DNA of 64,000 nucleotides from Litoditis marina (Eukaryota; Nematoda; Chromadorea; Rhabditida; Rhabditidae): contig OZ038437.1 of the NCBI GenBank assembly GCA_964036275.1, positions 426,001-490,000 on the forward strand. Reading direction: 5' to 3'. A program made the translations under genes and the position numbers. Numbering within the stretch: the first letter of the stretch is position 1; each line of letters starts with the position of its first letter. Below the pieces are notes generated by a model. It had not been told where the DNA came from. It saw nothing but the letters and a program-made list of their open reading frames with translations, and searched no databases. Shown here in pieces: positions 46,919 through 60,400 of this stretch.

Positions 46919-47778
46919 AAGTGCCATACATACTTGGTGCGTCTGCGGGCGGCTGCGGGCGTCTGCGGCGCGGGTAGACTAGTGGTTTGCCCGCAGACGC
47001 CCGCAAACGCCCGCAGACGCCCGCAAACGCACTACAATTGAAGTATGTACGCGCGTCTGCGGCTGGCTGCGGCGCGGTTCCCCTCATTTGAATTTCAAAT
47101 AGAAAGTTCGAACTTATTGTTGAAATTATGATTCCCTCCACTTATTAGGAATATTTGTCATTCATCACATCAATGCTAATAATGTTTATCCCTCAAAATT
47201 CGTAAATCACTTGATTAGCATTGCCTCCAACTGTCTGTTGAAAATGCATGGAATATCATTATTAGATTACCGCTTACCGAATCAACTGAATCTTCTTAAA
47301 CGTTTTTTTTTTCATTCTGAAACTTTTTTTCGAATACAAAACAAAAGAAAAGGAGACATTCACTTTAAACTGATTAAAAACTGATAATAGAGTGCAGTGA
47401 ACATCGAGTAGAATACAAACATATATTTAAATGAACTATACTAAAGTAACTTGATGGGTTTAATAATGATTTTTAGAACATCAGTGATGATATGTCGAGA
47501 ATGATCAATCCAGACGCAGAGAGCCGCTGCGGCAATATTGAATTGAATCATTATTGCCGCAACTGCTTTTGCGGCTGTCGGCGGCCCCGCCCGCAGACGC
47601 CCGCAGCCGCCCGCAGCCGCCCGCAGCCGCTTTTGCCCGCCGAAGTATGAATGCGCGGCAAAACGCCGGGAGCCGCCACCAGCCGCACATTTGATCAATA
47701 ATCAGGGGCGCCATACTTATATCATATGCCGCCCGCAGACGCCCGCAGCCGCAGCCAAGTATGTAGGGCACTTAACGG
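46919..47778. mobile_element. Terminal-inverted-repeat element built from GTCTGCGGGC words
   Basis: AAGTGCCATACATACTTGG at the left and CCAAGTATGTAGGGCACTT at the right. Arrays of GCGGGCGTCTGCGGGC lie just inside both ends, in opposite orientation. There is no transposase. The high GC of the arms contrasts with the AT-rich centre, and the Ala/Gly/Arg frames over them are spurious. Confidence 0.8.
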
Positions 47779-48268
47779 AAATTATTGAATTGGGCAAAGC
47801 TCCAAAAGTTGCCGCTCGCGTCTGATGTAAACCGTAACTGACCGCAACGCGTTGCAGGAAAATCAGAGTTTTCAAATCAGCCAGGAACTATCTTTTCATT
47901 CATGTTCTAATCAACTTTGATGAAAAAAAAATATGGCCAATGTTATTGAAACAAATAGATCCGAGCTGAAAATCAACTACACGATCAAAGAACCAAAAAC
48001 GTTCGCATCACGTTACACCGAAATCGTGCTCGGTTGCTAATCGAGTGGAGCGCGAAAATTCAAGAACTTTCGAACATTCTTTTTTTCAAGTTCGCAGGTT
48101 TAAACGTTTATAATGTTCACATTCCAATGTAATTTTGTTTTCTCTTTCTACGCCCGCTATGTGTTTCATTGTAGTTCCGCGACAGATCAGTCCTCATTCT
48201 CATTCTCATATATACATTTCAGCAGTGAAGAAGTCTTGTTTTTATTGCAATCTACGTACGTCGAATGA
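47779..48268. other. Upstream region of the EDRF1 gene
   Basis: No clear exon is seen. A 35-codon frame at 47934-48041 (ATG to TAA) has protein-like composition but no other support. The region presumably contains the EDRF1 promoter; I see no distinct TATA box. Confidence 0.4.
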
Positions 48269-48383
48269 ATGTCATCCACCACTAGCGAATCTTCAAATAA
48301 GAAGTTGGGATTATATTCGGATCCTTATGAGGTTGGTTGCGCTCTTCTTCTTCCTCCTCCCCTCCTTTCTTTCTCATCATCTC

Positions 48384-48462
<79 letters not shown>

Positions 48463-51400
48463 TGTAGTTTGGTCAGGTCAGCCAGTCATTATCTCTGATC
48501 TAGGTTAGCCCCGCCCTTTCTAGTATGGATATTACTCGGTCATTTGGTAATTCACTTACATTCTCTTTCTCAGTTTGATGTAACATGTTCAAAGAGAGTG
48601 TTTTTGTTAACTACACAGTAATAACAAGTTAGTTAGCTCTTATATTATGGTAACGTATACGGAATATTTCAGGAGAATTCGTACGCTCTCTCGTTCATCA
48701 ACAGAAGGCCGGATGACGTCGCCGTGGCTACATTGGCTCCGGTCAATACGGATTTGAATTTCCCGCCTCTTCAGGTTGTTTTGACGACATACACCAGTAG
48801 GATGTGGGCACTCTACAAAACATGAACCCGTTCTCGATATAGCTATGTGAAACATCACAATTTACAGAAAATTTCCCCTACCTGCCGAGTGTCTTTACTG
48901 GAGACATTGATGGTGATTTTTCATTTCCAGGCTTGGTCATACGAAAGCAGTTATGAAGCCTTCTTCAAGATGGGTCCACAAACCAACTATAATTCAAGGT
49001 TAGTCTTTGTGTGGTTCTATGGAACACTAAATTTGTCACGATAGGCCATCGGCAAGTTGTAGAACGAGTATGTTTTTGTTCAGCACTTCTTGTTCATATA
49101 TTGAACTATGAGAATTGCGGCTGCTGGTAACCTCCTAAATATTTGTGTCCCCAACTACTTTTATTTTCCCACGGCCCCTTAACGAAGCACAGGTTACCAG
49201 CAGGCGCTCTCCCATGATAATTCACTGAAAATGTTCAGTTTTTATCTAGCGTTGCTAACCACAGGGATAACCAAAAACTAAAAAGATGATAGGTATATAG
49301 TCCGGATCGGATACTTCATTTTACTTGTTCTCAGTTGACTTATTGTTGTTGGCAGCCGTTGGATACTTTTTTGGTTTCCTGATTAAGCACTGTCACCAAA
49401 AACCAGGTTACTTACAGAATTCACTAGGACTCGGGTACGTCGGGTTACGGGTTACTTAAAGCAGGACGATTATGTGGACCAATCCAGTGTCAACGATCAT
49501 TTAAACAGCAATTGAAAATGTATTGCAGTTTAAAGGACTGAGGCGTTGAGATTGGAGCACATAATCGTTCTTCTTTAAGTGGTGCAACTGTTCCATTTCA
49601 TTTCAGTATCGACCTGGGTCAGGGTTTTCTCGACGAGACGCCGACTGCCGATTTCATTGGCAGCGGTCCAACCATCAAACGGCTGCTGATGGAACCCTAC
49701 TCGGCTGGTCCCATGAGTCTCATCTGTCACAGAGTCGGAAAATCGATTTATCTGGACACGGAAAACTTCTCCACGAAGTCCAAGGTAAGGTCTATCTCGC
49801 TCTACGTGGTTCTCAATACTTTCAAATGTTTTCAGTAGGTTAGTTAAGAATACACACCCACTGCCGATTTGAACCAAGAAATCAAGAAATGTATCGATCC
49901 AGGTACGACAAAAGAACCCAGTGAGAAAGAATACGGAACGAAAAATTATAAAATGGATGCTTAGCCTATGTAGTGTCATTATGCCACCCAGCGTTGATGA
50001 TGTTCAACTATGAACTTGTATGATAGTACATATGTATAAAGTTTGCAAATGGTGTTGTTTTGCAGGATCTCCAAAACCTGGATGTTCTTCCATCTTCGTA
50101 TTGGCAGTCGCGCGAGCCGGCTGCCGCCTCCTCACAATATGTGCAGGCCTATCCCTCGCTCTCCATGTACGAGAACCTCATCTGGCATAGGTATGTTCAA
50201 TCAAGATCTCTTAAAAGAGTTTAGTTTGTATTTAAAATGTTAGAATATAAATCTGTTGATCTCCTTTTGTCTTAGTCAGGGAGGAGCAGGAGTTGTAGGA
50301 TTTTATAATGTGCAGACCTATCCCTTGCCCTCCATAAACGAGAACCTCATATGGCATGGGTATGGGTAGTTTTTTTGCCAGTTTATCAGATTGAGCACAC
50401 ACCTCACACCAGCACGGTGTGACTATTCTACGCGAAAGAGTTCGCTCTAGAAAAGTAAAAATTTCTTGATTTTTGATAAAAACATAGATGATTTCTACTC
50501 TATCTTGGTAAGACGGAAGCCTGCTTCTTAAACTTTGTGGCTGCTTGGACAGTTTTACTGGTGCTGCGTGGTTTCATATTGTCTTTGCCAGGAGTTGTAG
50601 AAAACTGAGTGAGATGAGGGTAGTTTTGACACCGAGAATCGCGTAACGGCTGTCTGTTTTGTATTGAAAATGTCACGAATAGAATGAAATGTTACTGAGG
50701 AGGAAGTATTTCCGCAGTCATTTAAGGATCTTCTTTCAGTAAGGAGATGTGCGAAGACTCGTCCACCGATAAGACTGGACTGGAATTGGCTCTGCGCGAG
50801 TATGGTTAGTTTAGTATATACTATCTTCCTTCCGGACTCTAGTTGGTGGAACTGTAATAGTTTATTCTACTGGAGTACTCACTTCTCTCTATGATTGTTC
50901 CCCCAAAATTATAATTTCTACGCGAGTGGTTGATTTTCGATTGTTGTAGTAATAAATGGAGTTTAACCTCAGATAATTGTAGTCAGAAGTTTATTAAATA
51001 TGCGACATTGAAATGAGTTCAGTTATTCTGCTCCGTGAGTAAATTGTCTGATAGGTTAAGTTGTAAGTAAGTATGAAAAGTGATAACATGTTCATCTCTG
51101 GTACTTGCAGGCCCACGGACGAGCCTCAACAATCTGCAACTTCCTCGGCAGTTCCAATCGTACTCCTACAAAATCAAGCCTCAGGTATGCATTGTTCTGA
51201 TATATCATAGCACAACTGGGATGGCGGTAGTTGATCCTGAACATGATTCTTCCACTCTCGAATTCATGCAAACTGGTTCACCCATAAGGTGACTTGGGGT
51301 GACTTAGTTGGTCACAGGAATTGATTGAAAATGAGGAGTTTCATTTGGACAATCAAACTACAAAATAGGATCGAAGCTCAATTCTTCACCAGTAAAGTGC

Positions 51401-54400
51401 GACTATTGGTGAAATCAGAGTAGTTCAAAACCCTATTTGAAAGCAACACGGATCTTTTTTATGAAGAATCCAAAAAATTCGTCTTACGTTTGGGCTCACC
51501 TGTGCCCATACGCAGGCAAACGTGATCGAACGGCTAACACAGTTCAAAAAAAAAACGTCTCTTTTTGCCTACGTAGAGCGTCGAGCCAGTTTGTTCATTT
51601 TAGGCAGAAAAAGTTTTCACGTATATGAAAAATATGTTTCTTTCTATAGAATAGTCACAGGTTAGTGGTGTGTGCTTGTGTCAAAGTACCCGTTTCTTCA
51701 AAAGTAATATTCTAGTCAGGGCGCAAGAAATCCCTTGTTCCAATTTGTAAGATGATCAAAGTTGTTATAATAAGCTGTCCTTGCTTTACAGGATTCGCTG
51801 GACGGCGAGGCGTATTTGTGGGAGTTCCACGACATGCGAATGTTGGTCGACGTCGACCTTCCCATATTTGGCGGGGGACAGTTTCCCAGTGTCTCTATCA
51901 GACTGAGGTACGTTTCACGTTTGTGTCAGTTTCACATCGATTTTAGATATAATAATGAGGACGGTTGGGATGGTTTATCAAAACGATGAGCAAGGGATGG
52001 TTTATCAAAACGATGAGCAAGGGAAGACGGTGTTGTGCTGTTGTGACACGCACCGGCATCAAACTATAAACATCTGCTAACAAACACCGTTCACCCATAT
52101 TATCCCTAGAGTCTAGAGTAAAGTTTATCTTAATCATCAGTCCTCACAAATGTTTGTGTGCAAGTGGCCTGATCTCTATAGGAGGTGACCAAATCATCGT
52201 TGTAACTTCATCTCGAAATACGAGGTATCAAACTACAAAAACAGGGATGTTGAATTATATGTGTAACCTGGTTTTCTGGTAACCTAACCGGTTGTTGGTA
52301 ATCCACTTTTCGGGTTGGTAACCTAAAATTAAAAGTAGGTTATCTGTTTTTCTAACCAAAAACTTGGTCTTTACCGTTAGTTACCTACCGGTTACCTGTG
52401 AGGTAACCTCAAAAAACTGTTACCAAAAACTGGTTAGGTTACAAAAAACCCATTTACCTATAGAATTGGCCACAGGGATAGGTTTTCTTTGCAAAGAGCA
52501 AACCCCTATAATGATTCGGTTTCAGTGAGGAGCAGAAGCCGATCTCGGTGCTCACCGGAATCGATATCATGTTGGATCAACTGATGTGTCATATTCCTGA
52601 AACCATCATGGTCTATCATCAGAAGGGAGTAATCAAGGTAATCAGCAAAAGTTAATGGACAATTAACCTTAAAGAAGGACGATTATGTGGACCAATCTCG
52701 TGGTAACGGTCCTTTAAACTGCAATTAAAAAGTGTATTGCAGTTTAAAGGACCGAAGCGTTGCGATTGGACCACATAATTGTCCTTCTTTAATAAAAGCA
52801 TTCAAAGATATTATGTGTGGTCTACATGCGTTTTATTTAGTACACTTGATTAGGGTCGCAATGAAAAGTGTCAAATCACAAACTACGATCAACGTGATTA
52901 TTACATATGAATGACGTTGATGGATTTGAAATATCACTGTTCTGAGGACGGAAATGATTGTTTCTACCGTTTTGATTTTTTTCGGCAAACATGGCTGAAC
53001 AGTCAAATGGAAGTGTTAAACTACAAACTACAAAACTAAACAGATACGAGACGGAAAACGGGCTACTTTTTTGCCAAAAACGAGAAAACCTTTCGATGCA
53101 AAATAGCAAAATCATCGATTTTAACGAGTTTAAATCTAAATGCGGACTCTTTTCGGTCGAATAGTCGAACCGTGTATGCAAATTCCTTATCCACAGAAAC
53201 TCTTATCTATCAGGAATACGACGTAGTTGTGAAGGAGGAGATACCGTACCTGACCGGGTCCGAGTTCGACCCCTCCAAGTTGAAGGTCATTACGGAGAAT
53301 ATGCTCTCGTTCCTCACCAAGAACATGACCCAGCAGGGACACACCTATTGGTTGTTCAGAGGTTTGTACGCAGATAAATATAAGATATAATATGTTTGTA
53401 TATTAAACAGAATGAAAAGTGTGCAAATTAAAAGTGAAGTTGAAGGGACAGCTACAACTTATCTCGGTGTACACATACTCACATATGTCTGTTAAGTGAT
53501 AACTGAGCTTCAGTTTACAGTCTCGACAACATTTTGGCAGTGCAGTCATACTACAGTTGGTCAGACCTTGGCTTTCAACTAGAAAATAGTCAAAGTGTTA
53601 TCTCGATTCATTGTTGGTAATGGATAATGTATGAATTTCAGAGAAGGGATCAGATGAGATGAAGTTGTACGATCTGACTGGACTCTGCCCCGACCTGGCC
53701 AAGAACCCTCAATGGAACCCCTTTCTGGTGCCAGTCATCATGCTGTTGTATAGGGTTAGTCGTTGATTGACCTTTGAACTCTGATCTATGGCCGTATTCA
53801 AGGAAAACCAATATCTTGAGCTAATTTCCAGTCATACATCATACGCCACTAAGGTGTGATCTGTGATTATACTTCAAAGGGAAAATGATTTTATGTCCAA
53901 ATATGTAAAACACGACTTCTGATCAAAAATCGGCATATTTCCGATATTAGCAAAAAGTAGTTGGTTTTTCTGGCTATTCGACGTTTCGAAGTTGTCTGAG
54001 TAGGTCCAAAATCCTTCGGCGAGAGTTGAATACGAAAATAGTGCGTTGAGGAGGAGAGCGCAGACATGCCGGGAGCTCCCACCGGGAACAGTACCTTAAG
54101 GTAGTGTCACGTTATCTGGAATGAATCTGTTATATTATTTACAATGACCTCATTTCCAGCTGGCGTCTAAACTGATGAGCGAGACGCAGACCTTCCGTTC
54201 GGAGAAGGTCTCCAATGTGATCTACGGTCTCCTCAATGCTGCTGACAGCCTGTTGAAGGATGAACGAATGTCGGGGGTAGGTGGTTGTGGTTGCAATTTG
54301 TCATGCTTTACATCTAATATGATTACTCCACATGTTTTTAATTTTTCATTTCACGGTGTCACTTATCATAGATGGGGAGTCGTTTTTCAACATTTGAAAG

Positions 54401-57400
54401 TTGTTAGAGAAAGAATCAACCCTTTGCTTTCTTGGAAATGTAGACCATACCAACAAAGATCACAGCCTGCTGGCGTCAACGACTTTGGATTGTCTTCGTT
54501 GGTCAAATTAGGTAACCTATGTCTTCAGCACAGCGCCTGTGTGTAGTACTGTTTGCTGTCTTTGTTGGGGAAAAATACTATATGTTATTCAGCACCGCGC
54601 CTGTGTGCAATACTGTCTGGTGGGCGTCTATCTATCGCTTGCCTCGTCTTCCTCGAAAGACAGAAGTGACACCTCGCAGGATCATTTGGTGGACGGGCTG
54701 GACGACCTCATCACGGATGGATATGCACGGCTCAGTTCATCTATCAAGGTTCGAGATTTTAAAAGAGAGGCGAACATATAAAATTCCAAAATATGTAAGG
54801 GAATCACGCTAGCCTTAGACAGGCTCACATCTGGGGGTTGTCAATATAGCTCACTCATTGGTGTCTACACCCTCTACGAACGAACTTCTACGGGTAATAT
54901 TTGTACAACGCGCTTCGATACCGCGCGTCTTCTAGTTCTAATTTGGTTATTCAGCTCACAATACGATTGTTAATCGAGTTCAAAGTTTTGAGTTAGGACA
55001 AGACAAAATCGAGGTATTGGTTCCGACTTTTGAGTTCCACCCAGACAACCCAGTCCAGACCGTGGGCTGATTCTTATTCTCATTCAAACACAGGACGACT
55101 TTGTTGGATCGCCCGTTTTTACAGCAGGAAAATTGAACTGCCCGAGTTTCAACAAATGTCACCTTTACTGGTGAAAAGCTAACCTCCGACTCTATTTTGT
55201 TAGATTAAACACCGATAAAACAGCCCACTTTCAATGAGTTCTCGTGGACAATAACGTATGTTCCCAACAGTGAAACATGAAGCTAAGAGAACACCATGAG
55301 ATACGTGTCAAAATGCATAAATGCGTTGAATAAATATTCTAAAATGTTCCCATTCCAGATAGACCGTCTGAAGACGGACGTCCGGGGCAGCAGCGAGTGT
55401 GACACGACGGACCAGTCGATGAAGAAACATCTGCCCGGCCCCGTGCGGATTCCCAGTTGCGTCGCGGTCGGAGACTGTTGCGAACAGGCACTGGAACACT
55501 GTCTGGAGGTATTAATAACAATAATAATAGTAATAATAATATTCAACTTCATCGGTATAGTAATGGGGAAACATGATTCAGCATTGGAAACTGTTGCGAT
55601 CAGGCGCTAGAATACTCTCTGGAGGTATAGTTGCATTTCATTCTTTGAATACAATATGTATGAGATGACCAGTTGTAGTTTGATACCGACAGCGCCAAAA
55701 TAGTATCGCGTTTTGCGTGGCCGTTGGTCTCAAGGGTTCTCTTCAGTCTATATCACACGGCGATAGGGTCGCAAGTTTTACACAGAAGGTTCCGGTGCAT
55801 GTTATAGAATGCACTGATAGGGTATCGCACACAAAATAGCCCGCGAAAAATCAGTGTAGAATCACCGAAATCTATTGCTATACACTCATATCCACATACA
55901 CCAGTAAGGTCTGACTAAGCGACAAAAAGTAATCCGTTTTCATATGTAAACAGGTGAAAATTTAAGATTTTTATAAAAAAGTAGACCTATTGGCTTTTTT
56001 CGGTAAAAGTGTAGTCCGTTTTTACCTTTTGTTCTGACTTTTTGGACAAGCTTGCTGATGTATAATTATCCGCCCGCAGGGCCTGGTGGCGATGGACTGC
56101 AGTCATTCGGATGAGCCGGACGTCGAGTTCCCCTTCGTGCCAGACGGACCGGACGACATAGCCGCCTTCAAGAGTCTCAAGGGTGAGCGTAGTTCTCGCA
56201 TTTCCCCAGGTGGACTTGGGCAGCCTGCCAATGAAGTTTTTTTGAGGCTCTTTCGAAAGATGATATATTGTTGCAAAACAAGATGAATTGTTGTAAACAG
56301 TGCTTCGCCTCTTTTACGTAAGCACAAAAATTAAAGACAAGGGCTTCTTTTTAGCTGAACTCATGAACTTGAACCTATTTTTTGTGGGGAAAAAACGAGC
56401 CACTTTCTGTAGAATAGTCACATATAATGTGTGTTGCAGATGCGTGCAACGACACGGTGTACCACGTGAACTAACTATATCACGTTCTGGTACCCAGGGT
56501 CGAATTTGTTTTTGTTGGTTGTAAACTGCTTCCAGATGCGTACAACGACACTGTCTACCACGTGCTTCGTCATTCTGTGCTGGTGCGGGCAGCCACCGCG
56601 TATTCTCTGCTGGTCAACCAGGCCATGTGTGTGGACAGACACGAGAAGACATTCAACTTCGCCAAGATGGGGATCGTCTGTTGCGGTCCGTTCCTTTTCT
56701 CAAATTAGACCAAAAACTAGCTCATTGCTGGCTATTTCGACCAGTAACGTTTCGAGGGTTTGACGAGTTAACCTCATACCAAGGAAGAACGAAACGTTGT
56801 GGGTTTCCTCTACGTAATTCTACGTAAACGCGTTTCTCTGGCTTCACGCTTCCTCAACTATGACGGACGCATGTTTAGTCTTTTCATTCCTAGTGAGACT
56901 CGTACAGTAATATTACAAAAGTGCTAGCCAGTTCCAGTGACGTCAATACTATCAAAATTGTTCACAGTTTTTACATTCGAAAGAAAAAGTGTTCGAACTA
57001 TCTTTTGATAGAGTTAAATTTTTCATTAGAAAGAAAACAACGATTGGAAAATTTGAAAGTATACTGTAGGAGTCTTAGTAGGAAAGATGGCGACTATACC
57101 GTTTGCGTTTAACAAGGTGTATTATCTTTCAGCGGCCGTGCTGAGCAGCCAGCCGGTGCCTCGCCACGAGGCCGTCTGCTCGTCTCTGCTCTCCACTATG
57201 ATCTCCTCTCTCATCCATGCCATGTCCTATCTATCTCTGTGTGTTACCGACGTTTCTGCTTTGGTCAGTTATGGTTTTTGAAATTTTTGTGTTTGGATTG
57301 ATTTATGTCTCTATATTTTATTGTGGCTGTGACCGGGCGGGTTACAGAATTTCAGAGAAGTTTTTCCACTCTTGCCACATCTAAGTAATTTTCCAGAAAA

Positions 57401-60400
57401 TCCAGGAATTCAGGAATAGCAAACATAATGAGGTCTCCCTGCCCAGATCACAGAACAGTTGAAAAGCCCATGTCTTCTGCAGACACGAACTAGTTCAAAA
57501 CTTTGAGAATTTATTCTAGTTTAGCAGTTTGGAGAGAAGTACAGCTGTAACAATTCAACGTGTTTATCGTATTTCAGAATCGTATCAGCTATCGTGATCA
57601 GCAGATTCTGGTGCATGCCAAGCATAATGTACACTTTAAAGGTCAGCCACGTTATACTCGTTTTTAACTTCCCAAGGACAGCAATCCGAATATTACGTGA
57701 AGAAAAGTTGTGTTCTTTTCAACTCAGTTTCTTCGAAATTGAGCCGGAGCAAAATGAATATCCGTCGCAATGTTTTGTCATTATGAGCATTGTACTTTTG
57801 ATCAATGTTTTACAAATTTCTGAGATGATAGCTTTGTTTCAGATCAGTATCAGTTCGAGAAGTTGTGGTCATTTTCTTCTGGAAGCATCACTTGGAGCGA
57901 CTGGACAACATCTATTGATTCTCTCATAAAAAGGTCAGTTGTGGCAAAAATCGATTCTGCATGACAGTGTTTTGGCATGCTTTCATAGCTAAAATTTGAA
58001 TAGCCAAATTTGTCGGCTCTTTAGGGAGGTATTGGTGTTTGTGCTTCGAATTGTTGAATTTCACGCATTTTCTCGAAAAATGGTGTCTCTGAAGAATAGT
58101 GTTACTACTTTTGTATGTACACAGCTATTGAACCAACAAAACGCCAAACAAGATGATTTTCAGTTTATGAGCCGGCAGCTGGTACCATCTGTAGTATAGT
58201 TATCTGGTACTGGTAGCACTGGCTTACTTTTTAAACCTAGAATATACTGTAGCGGTTGTTGCAACATTTATGATTGCAGGTGTGTCCAACTGATAAAGGA
58301 TGCTCCGAATGCCTATTCGAAGATCCAGTTTCAGCCCTCAAAGGATGCCGCACTGCCTTGTCCTCAGGTGAGTAGTGAATTCATAATATAGTTGAAGCCC
58401 ATAGCTGAGTTGTAGTTTGAACCTGGCACTCGCTATAGTATATAGTTTCGGAGTTCCGAAAAAAACGGGATCAAGCTACTTGCACGGCAGGATGAGACAA
58501 CACACACCGTATAGGAGTGCTTTGGGAAGAGCGAAACTTGTACTGGACTGCCGTGCTTTCGCTTTGCGTTTCATATTGGTCTTGATTCAATAATTTCATT
58601 TAATCTGGCCAATTACACATGCGACCGCGTTGCATGCAACCAAATCGCAACCAGGTTGCATGTGTAAAGACAGTTTGGTTGCTTTTCAAATGCAACCAAA
58701 TGCAACCAAATCGCATTAAAAACCGGAAAATGTCCAAAAATTGAGTGTTTGGTTGCATTTGAAAAGCAACCAAAAGCAACCCGGTCGCATTTGGAAAGCA
58801 ACCAAATTTTCTTAATACATGCAACCCGGTTGCATTTTGGTTGCATGCAACCTGGTTGCTTGTGTAAACCGCCATTCAATGTTTAATGCAGTTCGTACCA
58901 GCTCGCTGTTTGCAGATAGCCTGTCGTGTGGCGGTGGTGGAGATGCAACTGGGTGGACGGGCGGTGCAAAGCGCCCGGTCGACGGCGGGTCTCCTGAAGG
59001 AGGAAATGGACGAATCGCAGGAGGAGGAGAACTATCGTACCGCCCTCCAACATATTCAGATGGCCAAGAACAGATACAATAGGGTGGGTTGTTCGGTCAA
59101 TTCGATATAGTTCTTCATGGTAAATGATTTTCTTTACTGATTGAAATGGCCTAGAATCGATACTATGAGGTGGGATGATCAGTCAGTTGTGTATTCTCAA
59201 GGAGATTGAGATAGTTTCACTCTCAGGTACGTATATGCTCGTGAACGTATTGAGATGACCAAGAAACAATATATTAGCGTGGGGGGGGGCTATTTAGTTA
59301 TAGGTTTTTTCTATTGAAAATTATCATCTTCACTGAAAGTGCGAGCGTGTCGCCGGCGGTTTGCGATGTTTTTCACATGTCGCCATCCTTGTTTATTATT
59401 ACCACCCGGTGATTTGCAGGCAGCCGATATCTTGAATGGAAAGGAGAACAAGTCGGTTCGAGAATGTCTGGCAATTGTCCAAATCAATTCGGTCACGGCT
59501 TGGAAGATGGAATATCAACTGCAGTTACCACGAGAAACTACTGACGATGGCAAACTGATGCTGATTGTAGATCATGTAGGTTTCATTTGGACATTTTATA
59601 CATCATTATAAATATGATAGTTTTCATAATAGTACAAACTACAAACACACGTTTCGCTGAAGCTCACTCCAAGTCTCTCCTGTTTTATGTTACAAGGTCA
59701 AATTTATTCATTCTCAGCTATTTGCAACTCTGTAACAGAAAGTAGGGACGAATCACAAACTATTGTAATTGGGGCTCGCTTCTGGGGAAAACTAATCGAA
59801 CGTGATTATAGACATAAAAGTAAACTTCGAAAAGTGAGTTCACCTTTTTCCGTTTCCCAGATTTGTTCCACGTACCGTCACGTGTTCTCATTATTGGAGA
59901 AGGATCTTTCTACCATAGATGGAAGTAGTGTGTACACTAATTCCCTTCTCGAATACGCTAATGCCCTCATCATGTTCTCTCGCGACTTCATTGGCAAGAA
60001 AGACGCCGCAGTTGTGGTTGGTTTCAGTTATAATGATGAATTTATCGTGAAATTCGGCTAGAAATGCCCGAGATTCTAATATGATTTGCCGCCTTCGCGA
60101 CAAGTCGGCCCTGCTTGAGGCAATCCGACTCCTCTTTTTGACAGTTCCGAGTTCTCAGTAGTGATTTGCTTGAAGATATGTCTGAAATGAACTCGAAATG
60201 CGGAAAAATTAACATGTTGAGATTGATTGATGAGACGTACACTTTATCGGAAATTCTATAATTTGCTCAAGTGGTTAGTGTTCGGCTGTCACTTCACAAG
60301 AACCGGGTTCGATCGCCGCCCGCCGCGATACCTTCATAGCGGATAGCATGAGCTGGTAATAAAGCTCGCTCATGCTCAACTTCGTTTTTTCTCCACACTC

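Noticed and set aside
46839..47771. Ala/Arg/Gly-rich minus-strand frames
   Set aside because: They lie over the GTCTGCGGGC word arrays of a terminal-repeat element.
47934..48041. 35-codon frame upstream of EDRF1
   Set aside because: Protein-like composition only. It has no family match, no splice link to exon 1, and a length expected by chance.
58600..58879. Minus-strand frames of about 90 codons in EDRF1 intron 20
   Set aside because: They consist of translations of GGTTGCAT word repeats in a foldback element.
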